From Noviherbaspirillum aridicola (GTDB taxonomy: Bacteria; Pseudomonadota; Gammaproteobacteria; Burkholderiales; Burkholderiaceae_D): DNA of 64,000 bases. Where the stretch lies: NCBI RefSeq assembly GCF_019656455.1, contig NZ_BPMK01000005.1, forward strand, positions 37,774 through 101,773, written 5' to 3'. This document shows positions 9,176-18,031 of this stretch, in pieces (position 1 is the first letter of the stretch; every line of letters begins with the position of its first letter). The position numbers and the translations under genes are program-made. The notes under the pieces were generated by a model. That model saw only the letters and a program-made list of their open reading frames with translations. It did not search any database and had not been told where the DNA came from.

Positions 9176-10272
9176 TTCCCTTTATCGACCTCAAGACACA
9201 GTATCAGGCGCTCAAGCCTGCAATCGAGGAGCGCATCAAGCGCGTTCTGGAGCATGGGCAGTACATCATGGGCCCGGAAGTGGCCGAGCTTGAGGAAAGA
9301 CTCGCTGCCTATGTCGGCAGCCGCCATTGCATCACCGTCGCAAGCGGGACGGAAGCGCTGCTGATCAGCCTGATGGCGCTCGGCATTCAGCCCGGCGACG
9401 AAATCATCACGACGCCGTTCACCTTCGTCGCAACCGCGGAAGTGATCGTGCTGCTCGGTGCCAAGCCCGTGTTTGTCGATGTCGAACCGGATACCGGCAA
9501 CATTGACCCGCGCTGCATCGAAGCAGCCATAACGCCGAAGACCAGGGCGATAATGCCTGTCAGCCTGTACGGGCAGCCGGCCGACATGGACGAGATCGCC
9601 GACATCGCGCGACGTCATGGGGACATCCCGGTCGTCGAGGACGCGGCGCAAAGCTTCGGCGCGATGTACAAGGAGCGCAGGAGCTGTAATCTGAGCGCAA
9701 TAGGCTGCACCAGTTTCTTCCCGAGCAAACCCCTCGGCTGCTACGGCGACGGCGGCGCGATCTTCACGAACGACGATGCCATCGCCCAGGCCTGCCGTGA
9801 GATCCGCGTGCACGGGCAGAGCAAGCGATACATTCATACCCGGGTCGGCGTCGGAGGGCGCATGGACACGCTGCAATGCGCCGTGGTTCTGGCGAAGCTG
9901 GATCGCTTCGAGTGGGAAATCGGGCAGCGCCTCGCGGTCGGAGAGCGGTACAACCGCATGTTCGACAACGCCGGGGTGGCGCGTATCGTCCAACGGGACG
10001 ACCGTAGCAGCGTTTTCGCCCAGTACACCGTCCTGCTCGACAATCGCGAGCAGGTGCAGGCCGCGCTGGCGGCACAGCAGCTCCCGACCGCGGTTCATTA
10101 CCCGGTACCACTTGACCATCAGCCCGCATACCGCATCCACGCGTCCGCGGAAGGCTGCCCCACCGCGCTGCGCCTGTCGCAACGAGTGATGAGTGTACCT
10201 ATGGGACCCGACCTGGCCCCGGAGCAGCAGGAGCGCATCGTAGCCGCGGTCGCCGCCGCCGTGCGCAGCTGA
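9160..10272 (+). CDS. UDP-3-oxo-uronate aminotransferase (WbpE/WlbC-like, DegT/DnrJ/EryC1)
   Basis: A 370-residue PLP-dependent sugar aminotransferase. Seen: '[15 protein letters not shown]', '[14 protein letters not shown]', the Asp that contacts the pyridine nitrogen in '[11 protein letters not shown]', and the Schiff-base Lys in '[16 protein letters not shown]'. WbpE transfers an amino group from glutamate to C3 of the WbpB product. The start is taken at the ATG at 9160 inside the end of the acetyltransferase gene; a later ATG at 9172 is also possible. Together with the three genes upstream it forms a complete UDP-GlcNAc(3NAc)A route. No 2-epimerase (WbpI) is seen in the window. Confidence 0.9.
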   Translation: MSEPMIPFIDLKTQYQALKPAIEERIKRVLEHGQYIMGPEVAELEERLAAYVGSRHCITVASGTEALLISLMALGIQPGDEIITTPFTFVATAEVIVLLGAKPVFVDVEPDTGNIDPRCIEAAITPKTRAIMPVSLYGQPADMDEIADIARRHGDIPVVEDAAQSFGAMYKERRSCNLSAIGCTSFFPSKPLGCYGDGGAIFTNDDAIAQACREIRVHGQSKRYIHTRVGVGGRMDTLQCAVVLAKLDRFEWEIGQRLAVGERYNRMFDNAGVARIVQRDDRSSVFAQYTVLLDNREQVQAALAAQQLPTAVHYPVPLDHQPAYRIHASAEGCPTALRLSQRVMSVPMGPDLAPEQQERIVAAVAAAVRS

Positions 10273-10287
10273 GGCAGGGAAAGGCGC

Positions 10288-11613
10288 ATGAAAGCAGAGG
10301 GCTGTCAGAGCAGTCGTGAGGCGATGTCGGATAACAGGCCTGCATGGCGCCGCTTGGCGGAGAATGCCGTCATCTATACGGTGTCGAACGCTGCCAGCAG
10401 TGCCGTGCCCTTTCTGCTGCTGCCGTTCCTGACCCGCTGGCTGTCGCCTGAAGAGTACGGCCTCGTGACCATGTACTCGACGCTGCTGGCGGCCCTTGGT
10501 GCCCTGGCCGGACTGAGCGTACACGGTGCGGTGAGCGTCCGGATGTTCGATCGCCAGACGAGTCACGCGCGCTATATCGGGACTGCCTTGTACATCCTGG
10601 GTGTCAGCCTGCTGGCGGTAGCGGCGGCGGTGCTGCTGGCGTCGCCTTGGCTGGAGGCATGGAGCGGGCTCCCAGCCGGCTGGCTGCTGCTCGCAGTGCT
10701 TGCCGCCGGTGGGCAGTTCCTGGTCAACATCAGGCTGGTCGTTTGGCAGGTGGAGGGGAAGGCCCTGCGTTATGGCAGTTTTCAGTTCCTGCAGGTGGCC
10801 GTCAATGTCGGCCTCTCGCTGCTGCTGGTGGCAGGGTTGCATCATGGATGGAGTGGAAGGCTCGCCGGGATCAGCATTGCACTCTATCTGTTTGCGGCGA
10901 TCGGACTGGCCTCGCTGATGCGGGCAGGGCGCATCGAGTGGCGGTTCGATCCGGAATATGCGCGCGACGCCCTGCGTTTCGGCGTACCGCTGATGCCGCA
11001 TGCGATTGGGTCCCTGTTCATTGCCGCCGGCGACCGCATGATCATTGCAGGAGCGCTGAACCTGCACGAGGTAGGCATGTACGCGGCGGCGATGCAGATC
11101 GGACTGGTGATATCGATGATCGCTGACGCGGTGACAAAGGCGCTCGGTCCCTGGATCTACAAGGTCTTGGCGGACGGCGACGCGACAATGAAGCGACGCG
11201 TCGTCCGGATGACATACGCCTACTTCGCCGGCATGCTCGCGCTGGGCGTCGGCTTCGGATTTCTTGCGCCCTGGCTGCTTGCCTTTCTCGGCGAGCAGTA
11301 TCGCAGTGGCGCGACGGTGATTCGCTGGGTCGCGCTGGGGGGCGCTTTCAGCGGAATGTACCTGATGGTGGTTGCCTACGTGTTTTACGCGAAGCGCAGT
11401 GAGCTGCTGTCGGCGGCCAGCCTGACGATCGGTCTCGGCAATCTGGCGCTGTCCTATTTTCTGGTGACGCGCCACGGCGCGGTGGGGGCGGCGCAAGCCT
11501 ACGCGGCGTCGCAGTTTTTGATGTTCGTCGTCGTATGGCTGATCGCGGCGAAATGCCATCCGATGCCCTGGAGAGGCGCGCTGCGCAATCCCGTCCCGAA
11601 CCAAGCAATTTAA
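10288..11613 (+). CDS. wzx: Wzx-type polysaccharide flippase
   Basis: A 441-residue polytopic membrane protein of the MOP/PST superfamily, with roughly 12 hydrophobic segments. The N-terminal region after a short cytoplasmic leader has 'YTVSNAASSAVPFLLLPFLTRWLSP', the usual first-helix signature of Wzx and related lipid-linked oligosaccharide flippases. It would move undecaprenyl-linked repeat units across the inner membrane. Start at 10288 has GGGAAAGG upstream; ATG 10324 with GAGG is an alternative that trims 12 polar residues. It sits between the diacetamido-uronate and pseudaminate modules. Confidence 0.85.
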   Translation: MKAEGCQSSREAMSDNRPAWRRLAENAVIYTVSNAASSAVPFLLLPFLTRWLSPEEYGLVTMYSTLLAALGALAGLSVHGAVSVRMFDRQTSHARYIGTALYILGVSLLAVAAAVLLASPWLEAWSGLPAGWLLLAVLAAGGQFLVNIRLVVWQVEGKALRYGSFQFLQVAVNVGLSLLLVAGLHHGWSGRLAGISIALYLFAAIGLASLMRAGRIEWRFDPEYARDALRFGVPLMPHAIGSLFIAAGDRMIIAGALNLHEVGMYAAAMQIGLVISMIADAVTKALGPWIYKVLADGDATMKRRVVRMTYAYFAGMLALGVGFGFLAPWLLAFLGEQYRSGATVIRWVALGGAFSGMYLMVVAYVFYAKRSELLSAASLTIGLGNLALSYFLVTRHGAVGAAQAYAASQFLMFVVVWLIAAKCHPMPWRGALRNPVPNQAI

Positions 11614-11639
11614 GAACTTACTTTTTGGAGTGCAATGTC

Positions 11640-12653
11640 ATGTTAAGCAAGAGGTCTATCCTGATCACCGGCGGTACCGGATCGTTCGGCAAAGCCTTCG
11701 TGAAAACCGTCTTGGAGCGCTATCCTGACTTGCAGCGTCTGGTCATTTTTTCTCGCGATGAACTGAAGCAGTTCGAGATGGAGCAACAGTTTCCGCGTTC
11801 CAAGTATCCGTGCATTCGTTACTTCATCGGCGACATCCGCGATGCCGACCGTATCCGCCGTGCGCTAGAAGGCATCGACGTCGTGATTCACGCCGCAGCG
11901 CTCAAGCAGGTCCCGGCGGCCGAGTACAATCCGTTCGAGTGCATCAAGACCAATATCCTGGGCGCCCAGAACCTGATCGAAGCCTGCCTTGACAGCAAGG
12001 TCAGCCGCGTCGTCGCCCTGTCAACTGACAAGGCGGCCGCCCCGATCAATCTGTATGGCGCGACCAAGCTGTGCTCCGATAAGCTGTTCACCGCCGCCAA
12101 CAACATCAAGGGCAACCGCGACCTGCGCCTGAGCGTGGTTCGTTATGGCAACGTCATGGGCAGCCGTGGCTCGGTCATCCCGTTCTTCCTCGAGCGGCGC
12201 AAGACCGGCGTGCTGCCGATCACCGATCCGGAAATGACCCGCTTTAACATCAGCCTGCAGGAAGGCGTGGACATGGTGCTGTGGGCGCTCGAGAATGCGC
12301 AGGGCGGCGAGATCTTCGTGCCGAAGATCCCCAGTTACCGCATTACCGACGTGGCCGAGGCGATCGGACCGGAATGCGAGCATCCGGTAGTTGGCATCCG
12401 CCCGGGCGAGAAGATTCATGAAGAAATGATCACGGCAAGCGACAGTTTCAACACCGTGGATCTCGGCAAGTACTTCGCGATCCTGCCAGCTGCGGGCGAG
12501 CACACCACGGAAAGCTATTGCGCGGCCCACGGCGGCGAGCCGGTCAAGCCCGGTTACGCCTACGACAGTGGCACCAATACGGATTTCCTCAGCGTCGCAC
12601 AACTGCGCGAACTGATCGCCAAGCATGTTTCTCCGGAAGCCGGCCGCGCATGA
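11640..12653 (+). CDS. pseB: UDP-GlcNAc 4,6-dehydratase (5-inverting)
   Basis: A 337-residue extended short-chain dehydrogenase, the first enzyme of pseudaminic acid synthesis. Seen: NADP-binding 'ITGGTGSFGKAF', the active-site region 'LSTDKAAAPINLYGATK' in which PseB/FlaA1 enzymes carry D-K in place of the usual dehydratase D-E, and 'RYGNVMGSRGSVIP'. The ATG at 11640 has GGAG nine bases upstream; the frame is open farther 5' into wzx but that is not used. It overlaps pseC by 4 bases. Inverting PseB rather than retaining LegB is supported by the rest of the module. Confidence 0.93.
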   Translation: MLSKRSILITGGTGSFGKAFVKTVLERYPDLQRLVIFSRDELKQFEMEQQFPRSKYPCIRYFIGDIRDADRIRRALEGIDVVIHAAALKQVPAAEYNPFECIKTNILGAQNLIEACLDSKVSRVVALSTDKAAAPINLYGATKLCSDKLFTAANNIKGNRDLRLSVVRYGNVMGSRGSVIPFFLERRKTGVLPITDPEMTRFNISLQEGVDMVLWALENAQGGEIFVPKIPSYRITDVAEAIGPECEHPVVGIRPGEKIHEEMITASDSFNTVDLGKYFAILPAAGEHTTESYCAAHGGEPVKPGYAYDSGTNTDFLSVAQLRELIAKHVSPEAGRA

Positions 12654-13810
12654 TTCCCTACGGCAGACAAGAGATCACCCAGGAAGACGTCGATGCCGTC
12701 GTCGAGGTCCTGCGGTCGGATTTCCTGACCCAGGGACCGGCGGTGCCGCGTTTCGAGCAGATCGTGGCCGAGGCCTGCGACGCGCGCCATGCGCTGGCCG
12801 TCAACAGCGCGACCTCGGCGCTGCACATCGCCTGCCTTGCGCTCGATCTCGGGGCTGGCGACTGGCTGTGGACCACGCCGGTGAGCTTTGTGGCGTCCTC
12901 CAACTGCGGGCTCTACTGTGGCGCCAGCGTAGACTTCGTCGACATCGACCCACGCACCTACAACCTCTGTCCCGAGGCGCTTGCGCGCAAGCTTGAACAG
13001 GCAGCGCGCGAGGGGAAACTGCCGAAGGTGGTGGTCGCGGTTCACCTGTCCGGCCAGCCCTGCGACATGAAGGCCATCCACGCGCTTGGACAGCGTTACG
13101 GTTTCCGTATCGTCGAAGACGCGTCGCACGCGATAGGCAGCCGCTATCTTGATGAGCCGGTGGGCAACTGCAGGTATAGCGACATTACCGTGTTCAGCTT
13201 CCATCCGGTCAAGATCGTCACTACCGCCGAGGGCGGGATGGCGCTTACCAACGACGTCGTTCTCGCCGAGCGCATGGCGCTGCTGCGCAGCCACGGCATC
13301 ACCCGCGAGCCGTCGCGCATGACCCATGCGCCCGACGGCCCCTGGTACTACCAGCAGATCGCGCTCGGATTCAATTATCGGATGACGGAGTTGCAGGCGG
13401 CCCTCGGCATCAGCCAGATGAGCCGCCTCACGGCCTACGTCGGCAGACGTCACGAGATCGCGCGTCGCTACGACAGCCTGCTGGCCGACATGCCGGTTGT
13501 CACGCCGTGGCAGCATGCGGACACCTATTCTGGGTTGCATCTGTATGTGATCCGCCTGCGCCGCGACCTGATCGATGTAAGCCATCGCGAGGTCTTCGAG
13601 TCGCTTCGGAAGCAGGGCATCGGCGTCAACCTGCACTACATCCCGATCTACCGCCAGCCGCACTACGCGGCCATGGGCTTCCGACCTGAGGATTTCCCCG
13701 AGGCCGAGCGCTATTACGCGGAGGCGATCAGCCTGCCGATGTACCCCGGCCTGGACGACGCCATGCAGGACCGCGTGATTGCCGCATTGAGAAAGGCATT
13801 GCAAGAATGA
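12650..13810 (+). CDS. pseC: UDP-4-amino-4,6-dideoxy-AltNAc aminotransferase
   Basis: A 386-residue DegT-family PLP aminotransferase, second step of pseudaminate synthesis: C4 amination of the PseB product. The N-terminus 'MIPYGRQEITQEDVDAVVEVL' is characteristic of PseC. The PLP contacts are 'VEDASHAIG' (Asp) and 'SFHPVKIVTTAEGG' (Schiff-base Lys). 'LSGQPCDM' and 'GINLHYIPIYRQP'-type sequence (here 'GVNLHYIPIYRQP') are also family hallmarks. Start codon ATG overlaps the pseB stop (ATGA). Confidence 0.94.
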   Translation: MIPYGRQEITQEDVDAVVEVLRSDFLTQGPAVPRFEQIVAEACDARHALAVNSATSALHIACLALDLGAGDWLWTTPVSFVASSNCGLYCGASVDFVDIDPRTYNLCPEALARKLEQAAREGKLPKVVVAVHLSGQPCDMKAIHALGQRYGFRIVEDASHAIGSRYLDEPVGNCRYSDITVFSFHPVKIVTTAEGGMALTNDVVLAERMALLRSHGITREPSRMTHAPDGPWYYQQIALGFNYRMTELQAALGISQMSRLTAYVGRRHEIARRYDSLLADMPVVTPWQHADTYSGLHLYVIRLRRDLIDVSHREVFESLRKQGIGVNLHYIPIYRQPHYAAMGFRPEDFPEAERYYAEAISLPMYPGLDDAMQDRVIAALRKALQE

Positions 13811-14502
13811 AGATCGCTGTGATACCGGCGCGCGGCGGAAGCAAGCGGATACCGCGCAAGAATATCAAGGCCTTTGCCGGCAAGCCCATGATCGCCTATG
13901 CGATCGGCGCCGCGCTTGCGGCGGGCGTGTTCGACCGCATCGTAGTCAGCACGGACGACGAGGAGATTGCCGCGATCGCCCGCGACGAAGGAGCAGAGCT
14001 ACCGTTCATGCGGCCGGCCTCGCTGGCCGACGATCACACACCCACGGTGCCGGTAATCGCTCACGCGGTAGAGGCCTGCACTGCACTCGGCTGGGACGTG
14101 CAACAGGCTTGCTGCATCTATCCGGGCGTGCCGCTGATTTCTCCCGCTGACATCCTGCAGGCGCTGACGCTGCTGGAAGAGGGTGAGAGCGCCTATGTAT
14201 TTCCGGTCGCGCCATTTCCGTCGCCGATCCAACGCGCGTTGAAGCGGCAGGCCGATGGAACGGCCAGTCCGTTCTACCCGCAATACGCGAGCACCCGCAC
14301 CCAGGACCTGGAGCCGGGCTACTTCGATGCTGGCCAGTTCTACTGGGGCGCGAAGCAGGCATGGCTCGACGGCCTGAACATTCATGCCAATGCCCGCACC
14401 ATCGTCCTGCCCGAGTGGCGCGTAGTTGACATCGACACGCCCGCCGACTGGGAGCGCGCTGAAGCGATGTACGAGGCATTGCAGCGCAAGGGAAGCCTGT
14501 GA
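13807..14502 (+). CDS. pseF: pseudaminic acid cytidylyltransferase
   Basis: A 231-residue CMP-sugar synthetase. The nucleotide-binding N-terminus 'VIPARGGSKRIPRKNIK' is diagnostic for the NeuA/PseF family; 'RPASLADDHTPTVPVI' and 'YFDAGQFYWG' are PseF-like rather than NeuA-like. It activates pseudaminic acid with CTP, the last step before glycosyl transfer. It overlaps its neighbours by 4 bases on both sides. Confidence 0.93.
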   Translation: MKIAVIPARGGSKRIPRKNIKAFAGKPMIAYAIGAALAAGVFDRIVVSTDDEEIAAIARDEGAELPFMRPASLADDHTPTVPVIAHAVEACTALGWDVQQACCIYPGVPLISPADILQALTLLEEGESAYVFPVAPFPSPIQRALKRQADGTASPFYPQYASTRTQDLEPGYFDAGQFYWGAKQAWLDGLNIHANARTIVLPEWRVVDIDTPADWERAEAMYEALQRKGSL

Positions 14503-15950
14503 AAGTCCTGATTCGCGCGGACGCGTCGCTTGCAATCGGCAGCGGCCACATCATGCGCTGCCTGTGCCTGGCCGACGCCTTGCACGCCGTCGGCAATGCG
14601 GTGTGCTTTGCCAGCCGAGGCTTGCCGCTGCACCTGGCCGAGCAAATCCGCGCGCATGGGCATGAAATCTTTGCGCTGGAACCGGGCGCACAAGCAGATG
14701 AAATCGCCGATGCGGCGGAGTCGGCCATGGCCGGGCCTTTCGACCTCGTCGTGGTCGATCACTACGGCCTGGGGCGAACCTGGGAAACCCGGATGCGAGG
14801 GCACGCCCGTCTGCTGGCGATCGACGACCTCGGACGCGAGCATGACAGCGACTGGCTGCTCGACCAGAATTTCCACCCGGAGCCGGAAGTGCGCTACGCA
14901 GGAAAGGTGCCGCAGCGCTGCGTCCTGTTGCTCGGGCCACGCCATGCGCTCCTGCGAGCCGAATTCAGGGAGGCCCGAAAGACGGCAGTGCCCCGCTCGG
15001 GTCCGGTGCGCAAACTGTTGGTCTTCCTTGGTGGCATGGATGCCGACAATGTGACCGGCAAGGTGCTGGAGGCGCTGGACCTAGCCGGGTGCGATGCGAG
15101 GGAGATCGATGTCGTGATCGGCGCCTCTCAGCCCGCGCGCGAACAGATAGAAGCCTGGTGCGAGACTCGCCCGGGCATGCGCTGCCATGTCCAGGCTGCC
15201 AACATGGCGCAATTGTTCGCCGGCGCCGACCTGGCGGTGGGAGCCGGCGGGACGACCACATGGGAACGCTGCGCGGTTGGACTACCGACCCTGGCGCTTT
15301 GCCTGGCCGACAACCAGCACGAACTGCTCGAGCAGGGGGCCCGACATGGGTTCGTCTACGCGCCGCAAGGCATCACGGCGGATGTTGAGGCGATCGCACT
15401 GCATGTGCGTGCGCTACTTGGCAACGAGGGGCTGCGCCATCATCTTTCCGTCACCGGGATGACACTCGTGGACGGCGGCGGCGCGCACCGGGTAGTGGCG
15501 GCGATTGCCGGTACGACCGTCCGGTTACGCGTCGCTACATCCGCGGATGCGGGTGCGTTGTACGCCTGGCGCAATCATCCGCGCGTGCGCGCCGTATCCC
15601 GCAACACCGCGGAATTCTCTTACGACGAACACCTGCGCTGGATGGACAAGGTGCTGAACGACCCGCAGCGACACCTGCTGATCGGCGAGCGCGACGGCGA
15701 GCCGGTGGGCGTGCTGCGATTCGACGTCGCCGGCGACGAGGCCGAAGTGTCGATCTACCTTGCCCCGGACCATATTGGCCGCGGCGACGGCGCAGCCCTG
15801 CTGCGGGCCGGCGAGGAATGGCTGCGGACCGAAAGGCCGGCGGTGCAGCGGTTGAATGCCTGGGTCAATGCGGGCAATGCGGCGTCGGAACGCCTGTTCG
15901 ACCGCTGCGGATACGACCGCCAGGCGACCCAATACATCAAGAGGATCTGA
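14499..15950 (+). CDS. pseG: PseG-PseH fusion: UDP-sugar hydrolase + N-acetyltransferase
   Basis: A 483-residue bifunctional protein. Residues ~1-335 are a GT-B-like PseG nucleotide hydrolase ('RADASLAIGSGHIMRCL' with the catalytic His, 'VVVDHYGL', 'FLGGMDADN', 'AVGAGGTTTWERC'), which removes UDP from UDP-diacetamido-trideoxyaltrose. Residues ~338-483 are a GNAT domain of PseH type ('RVATSADAGALYAWRNHPRVR', 'LNAWVNAGNAASERLFDRCGY'), which acetylates the 4-amino group. Both activities are otherwise missing from the cluster, so the fusion fills both steps. Start is a GTG overlapping the pseF stop. Each half has normal length for its family, and no frameshift is visible at the joint. Confidence 0.92.
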   Translation: MKVLIRADASLAIGSGHIMRCLCLADALHAVGNAVCFASRGLPLHLAEQIRAHGHEIFALEPGAQADEIADAAESAMAGPFDLVVVDHYGLGRTWETRMRGHARLLAIDDLGREHDSDWLLDQNFHPEPEVRYAGKVPQRCVLLLGPRHALLRAEFREARKTAVPRSGPVRKLLVFLGGMDADNVTGKVLEALDLAGCDAREIDVVIGASQPAREQIEAWCETRPGMRCHVQAANMAQLFAGADLAVGAGGTTTWERCAVGLPTLALCLADNQHELLEQGARHGFVYAPQGITADVEAIALHVRALLGNEGLRHHLSVTGMTLVDGGGAHRVVAAIAGTTVRLRVATSADAGALYAWRNHPRVRAVSRNTAEFSYDEHLRWMDKVLNDPQRHLLIGERDGEPVGVLRFDVAGDEAEVSIYLAPDHIGRGDGAALLRAGEEWLRTERPAVQRLNAWVNAGNAASERLFDRCGYDRQATQYIKRI

Positions 15951-15953
15951 CTC

Positions 15954-17015
15954 ATGAGCGCAGAGCGCGAAATCATTATCGCCAACCGAAAGGTCGGCCC
16001 CAACCAGAAACCCTTCATCATCGCCGAGATGTCGGGCAACCATAACCAGTCGCTGGAGCGTGCGCTGCAGATCGTGGAGGCGGCCGCCCGTTCCGGCGCA
16101 CATGCGCTGAAGCTGCAGACCTACACTGCCGACACAATGACGCTCGACTGCGACGCGCCAGGATTTCGGATTGAAGATCCGAAGAGCCTGTGGGCGGGTG
16201 CCTCCCTGTACCAGCTGTATGAGGAAGCGCACACCCCCTGGGAATGGCACAAGCCGATTTTCGACCGCGCGCGCGAACTGGGCATGATTCCGTTCAGCAC
16301 CCCGTTCGACGACACCGCGGTCGATTTCCTCGAGTCGCTGGACGCCCCGTGCTACAAGATCGCGTCTTTTGAGAATACTGATTTGCCGTTGATCCGGCGC
16401 GTGGCCGCGACGGGCAAGCCAATGATCATCTCCACCGGCATGGCGTCGGTGGCGGAGCTGCACAAGAGCGTGGAGGCTGCGCGCACGGCAGGCTGCAAGG
16501 ACCTGGTGCTGCTCAAATGCACCAGCACTTATCCGGCCACGCCGGAGAACACGAACATCGTGACGATTCCGCACATGCGCACGCTGTTCGACTGCCAGGT
16601 CGGCCTGTCCGACCATACGATGGGGACCGGCGTAAGCGTGGCCAGCGTCGCATTCGGCGCGACGGTGATCGAAAAACATTTCACGCTGGCCCGCGCCGAC
16701 GGCGGGGTCGACAGCACGTTCTCCATGGAGCCTGCCGAACTGGCGCAGCTGGTGACCGAGACCGAGCGCGCATGGCAGGCGATCGGCCGCGTGAGCTACG
16801 GCGCGACGCAGGCGGAAAAGAAGTCGCTGCAGTTCAGGCGCTCGCTGTACATTACCCGCGATCTCAAGGCCGGGGACGTGCTGAGCGCCGACAACGTGCG
16901 TGCGATCCGTCCCGGCCATGGCTTGCCGCCGGAGTTCCTGGAGCAGGTGCTCGGATCCCGCGTCAATGCCGACGCGCCGCGTGGCACGCCGCTGTCGTGG
17001 CAGCTGCTCAGATAG
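15954..17015 (+). CDS. pseI: pseudaminic acid synthase
   Basis: A 353-residue NeuB-family condensing enzyme. Residues ~20-275 form the TIM barrel ('FIIAEMSGNHNQSLERAL', 'ALKLQTYTADTMTLD', 'KIASFENTDLPLIRR', 'LLKCTSTYPA', 'VGLSDHTMG'), and residues ~290-353 form the SAF antifreeze-like domain that closes the active site ('RSLYITRDLKAGDVLSADNV'). It joins phosphoenolpyruvate with the PseG product to make pseudaminic acid. 'EMSGNHN' favours PseI over NeuB or LegI. Completes the six-activity Pse pathway in five genes. Confidence 0.94.
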   Translation: MSAEREIIIANRKVGPNQKPFIIAEMSGNHNQSLERALQIVEAAARSGAHALKLQTYTADTMTLDCDAPGFRIEDPKSLWAGASLYQLYEEAHTPWEWHKPIFDRARELGMIPFSTPFDDTAVDFLESLDAPCYKIASFENTDLPLIRRVAATGKPMIISTGMASVAELHKSVEAARTAGCKDLVLLKCTSTYPATPENTNIVTIPHMRTLFDCQVGLSDHTMGTGVSVASVAFGATVIEKHFTLARADGGVDSTFSMEPAELAQLVTETERAWQAIGRVSYGATQAEKKSLQFRRSLYITRDLKAGDVLSADNVRAIRPGHGLPPEFLEQVLGSRVNADAPRGTPLSWQLLR

Positions 17016-17023
17016 GAAGACGG

Positions 17024-18031
17024 ATGGCAGAGCAAACGCCCCTGCAGGTACTGATCGTCGGCTGCGGCAACATTGCCGGCGGCTTTGATGCCTCGCGTCC
17101 CGCCGACGCCGCGCCGCTCACGCATGCCGGCGCATACTCGCGCCATCCGGGCTTCCGCCTGGCTGCCTGCGTGGAGCCCGACGGCGAGCGGCGGCAGACC
17201 TTCGCCGGCCGCTGGAACGTCCCGGAAGGACACGCCGATCTGGACGCGCTGGCACACCGTGCCGGCGAATTCGGCGTCATCAGCATCTGCTCGCCGACGC
17301 CCTGCCATGCCGCGCAGCTCGAGGCGGCACTGCGCCTGCGTCCGCGCGCAATTTTCTGCGAGAAGCCGGTCACGACCACGCTCGAGCAGACGGAGTACTG
17401 GGTGAACGCCTGCGACGAGGCGGGCGTGCTGCTCGCCGTCAACCATACGAGGCGCTGGGACCCGGAAGTCGTGCGGCTGAAGCAGGCGCTGCGCGCGGGC
17501 GAGCTTGGCCCGCTGCGCTCGATCGTCGGACACTACAACAAGGGCATCCTCAACAACGGCGGCCACATGGTCGACCTGCTGATGTATCTCGTCGGACCGA
17601 TGGCGCTGCTGACGACGGCGTCCCTGGCCCACGACTTCTGGCCGGACGATCCGACGATTGCCGCCTTGCTGCGAACGGCGGACGGGATTCCGGTCTACCT
17701 GAATCCGGCCGACGCCCGCGACTTTGCATTCTTCGAACTCGAGATCGTCACGGCGACGGGCATCCTGAGGATGGAGGATGGCGGCATGCAATGGCGCGAA
17801 CGCAAGGCAATCGACAGCCCGCATTTCCGTGGCTACCGCGCGCTCGACGGCGGCGCGCGCCGCGACGGCGGCTATCCGGGAGCCATGACGTCTGCCGTGT
17901 CCAACCTGTATGATGCGCTGCGCAGCGGCGCCGACCTTGCCAGCAGCGGCCGCAGCGCGCTCGAGGCGCAGCGCCTTTGCGCCGCCATCCGTGACGCGGC
18001 GGTGCGCTCTCACACTGAAGTCAACAAATGA
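17024..18031 (+). CDS. Gfo/Idh/MocA-family oxidoreductase
   Basis: A 335-residue NAD(P)-dependent sugar oxidoreductase-like protein. Seen: Rossmann motif 'LIVGCGNIAGGFD', the 'CEKPVTT' with the catalytic Lys, and 'NNGGHMVDLLMYLVGP' resembling the substrate-site helix. The short 'GFD' extension after the Gly motif is a feature of a subgroup found in nonulosonate/LPS clusters, function not established. Start ATG 17024 has AGGAAG upstream; the long open frame upstream is antisense-free shadow of pseI. It overlaps the next aminotransferase gene by 4 bases, suggesting joint action on a keto/amino sugar. Confidence 0.85.
   Translation: MAEQTPLQVLIVGCGNIAGGFDASRPADAAPLTHAGAYSRHPGFRLAACVEPDGERRQTFAGRWNVPEGHADLDALAHRAGEFGVISICSPTPCHAAQLEAALRLRPRAIFCEKPVTTTLEQTEYWVNACDEAGVLLAVNHTRRWDPEVVRLKQALRAGELGPLRSIVGHYNKGILNNGGHMVDLLMYLVGPMALLTTASLAHDFWPDDPTIAALLRTADGIPVYLNPADARDFAFFELEIVTATGILRMEDGGMQWRERKAIDSPHFRGYRALDGGARRDGGYPGAMTSAVSNLYDALRSGADLASSGRSALEAQRLCAAIRDAAVRSHTEVNK

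Noticed and set aside
9133..11604. 823-codon minus-strand frame across the aminotransferase and wzx
   Set aside because: No recognisable domain, and both plus-strand genes have clear motifs.
16517..17023. N-terminal extension of the Gfo/Idh gene into pseI
   Set aside because: The extension is out-of-frame pseI sequence; the ATG at 17024 has AGGAAG upstream and begins just before the Rossmann motif.
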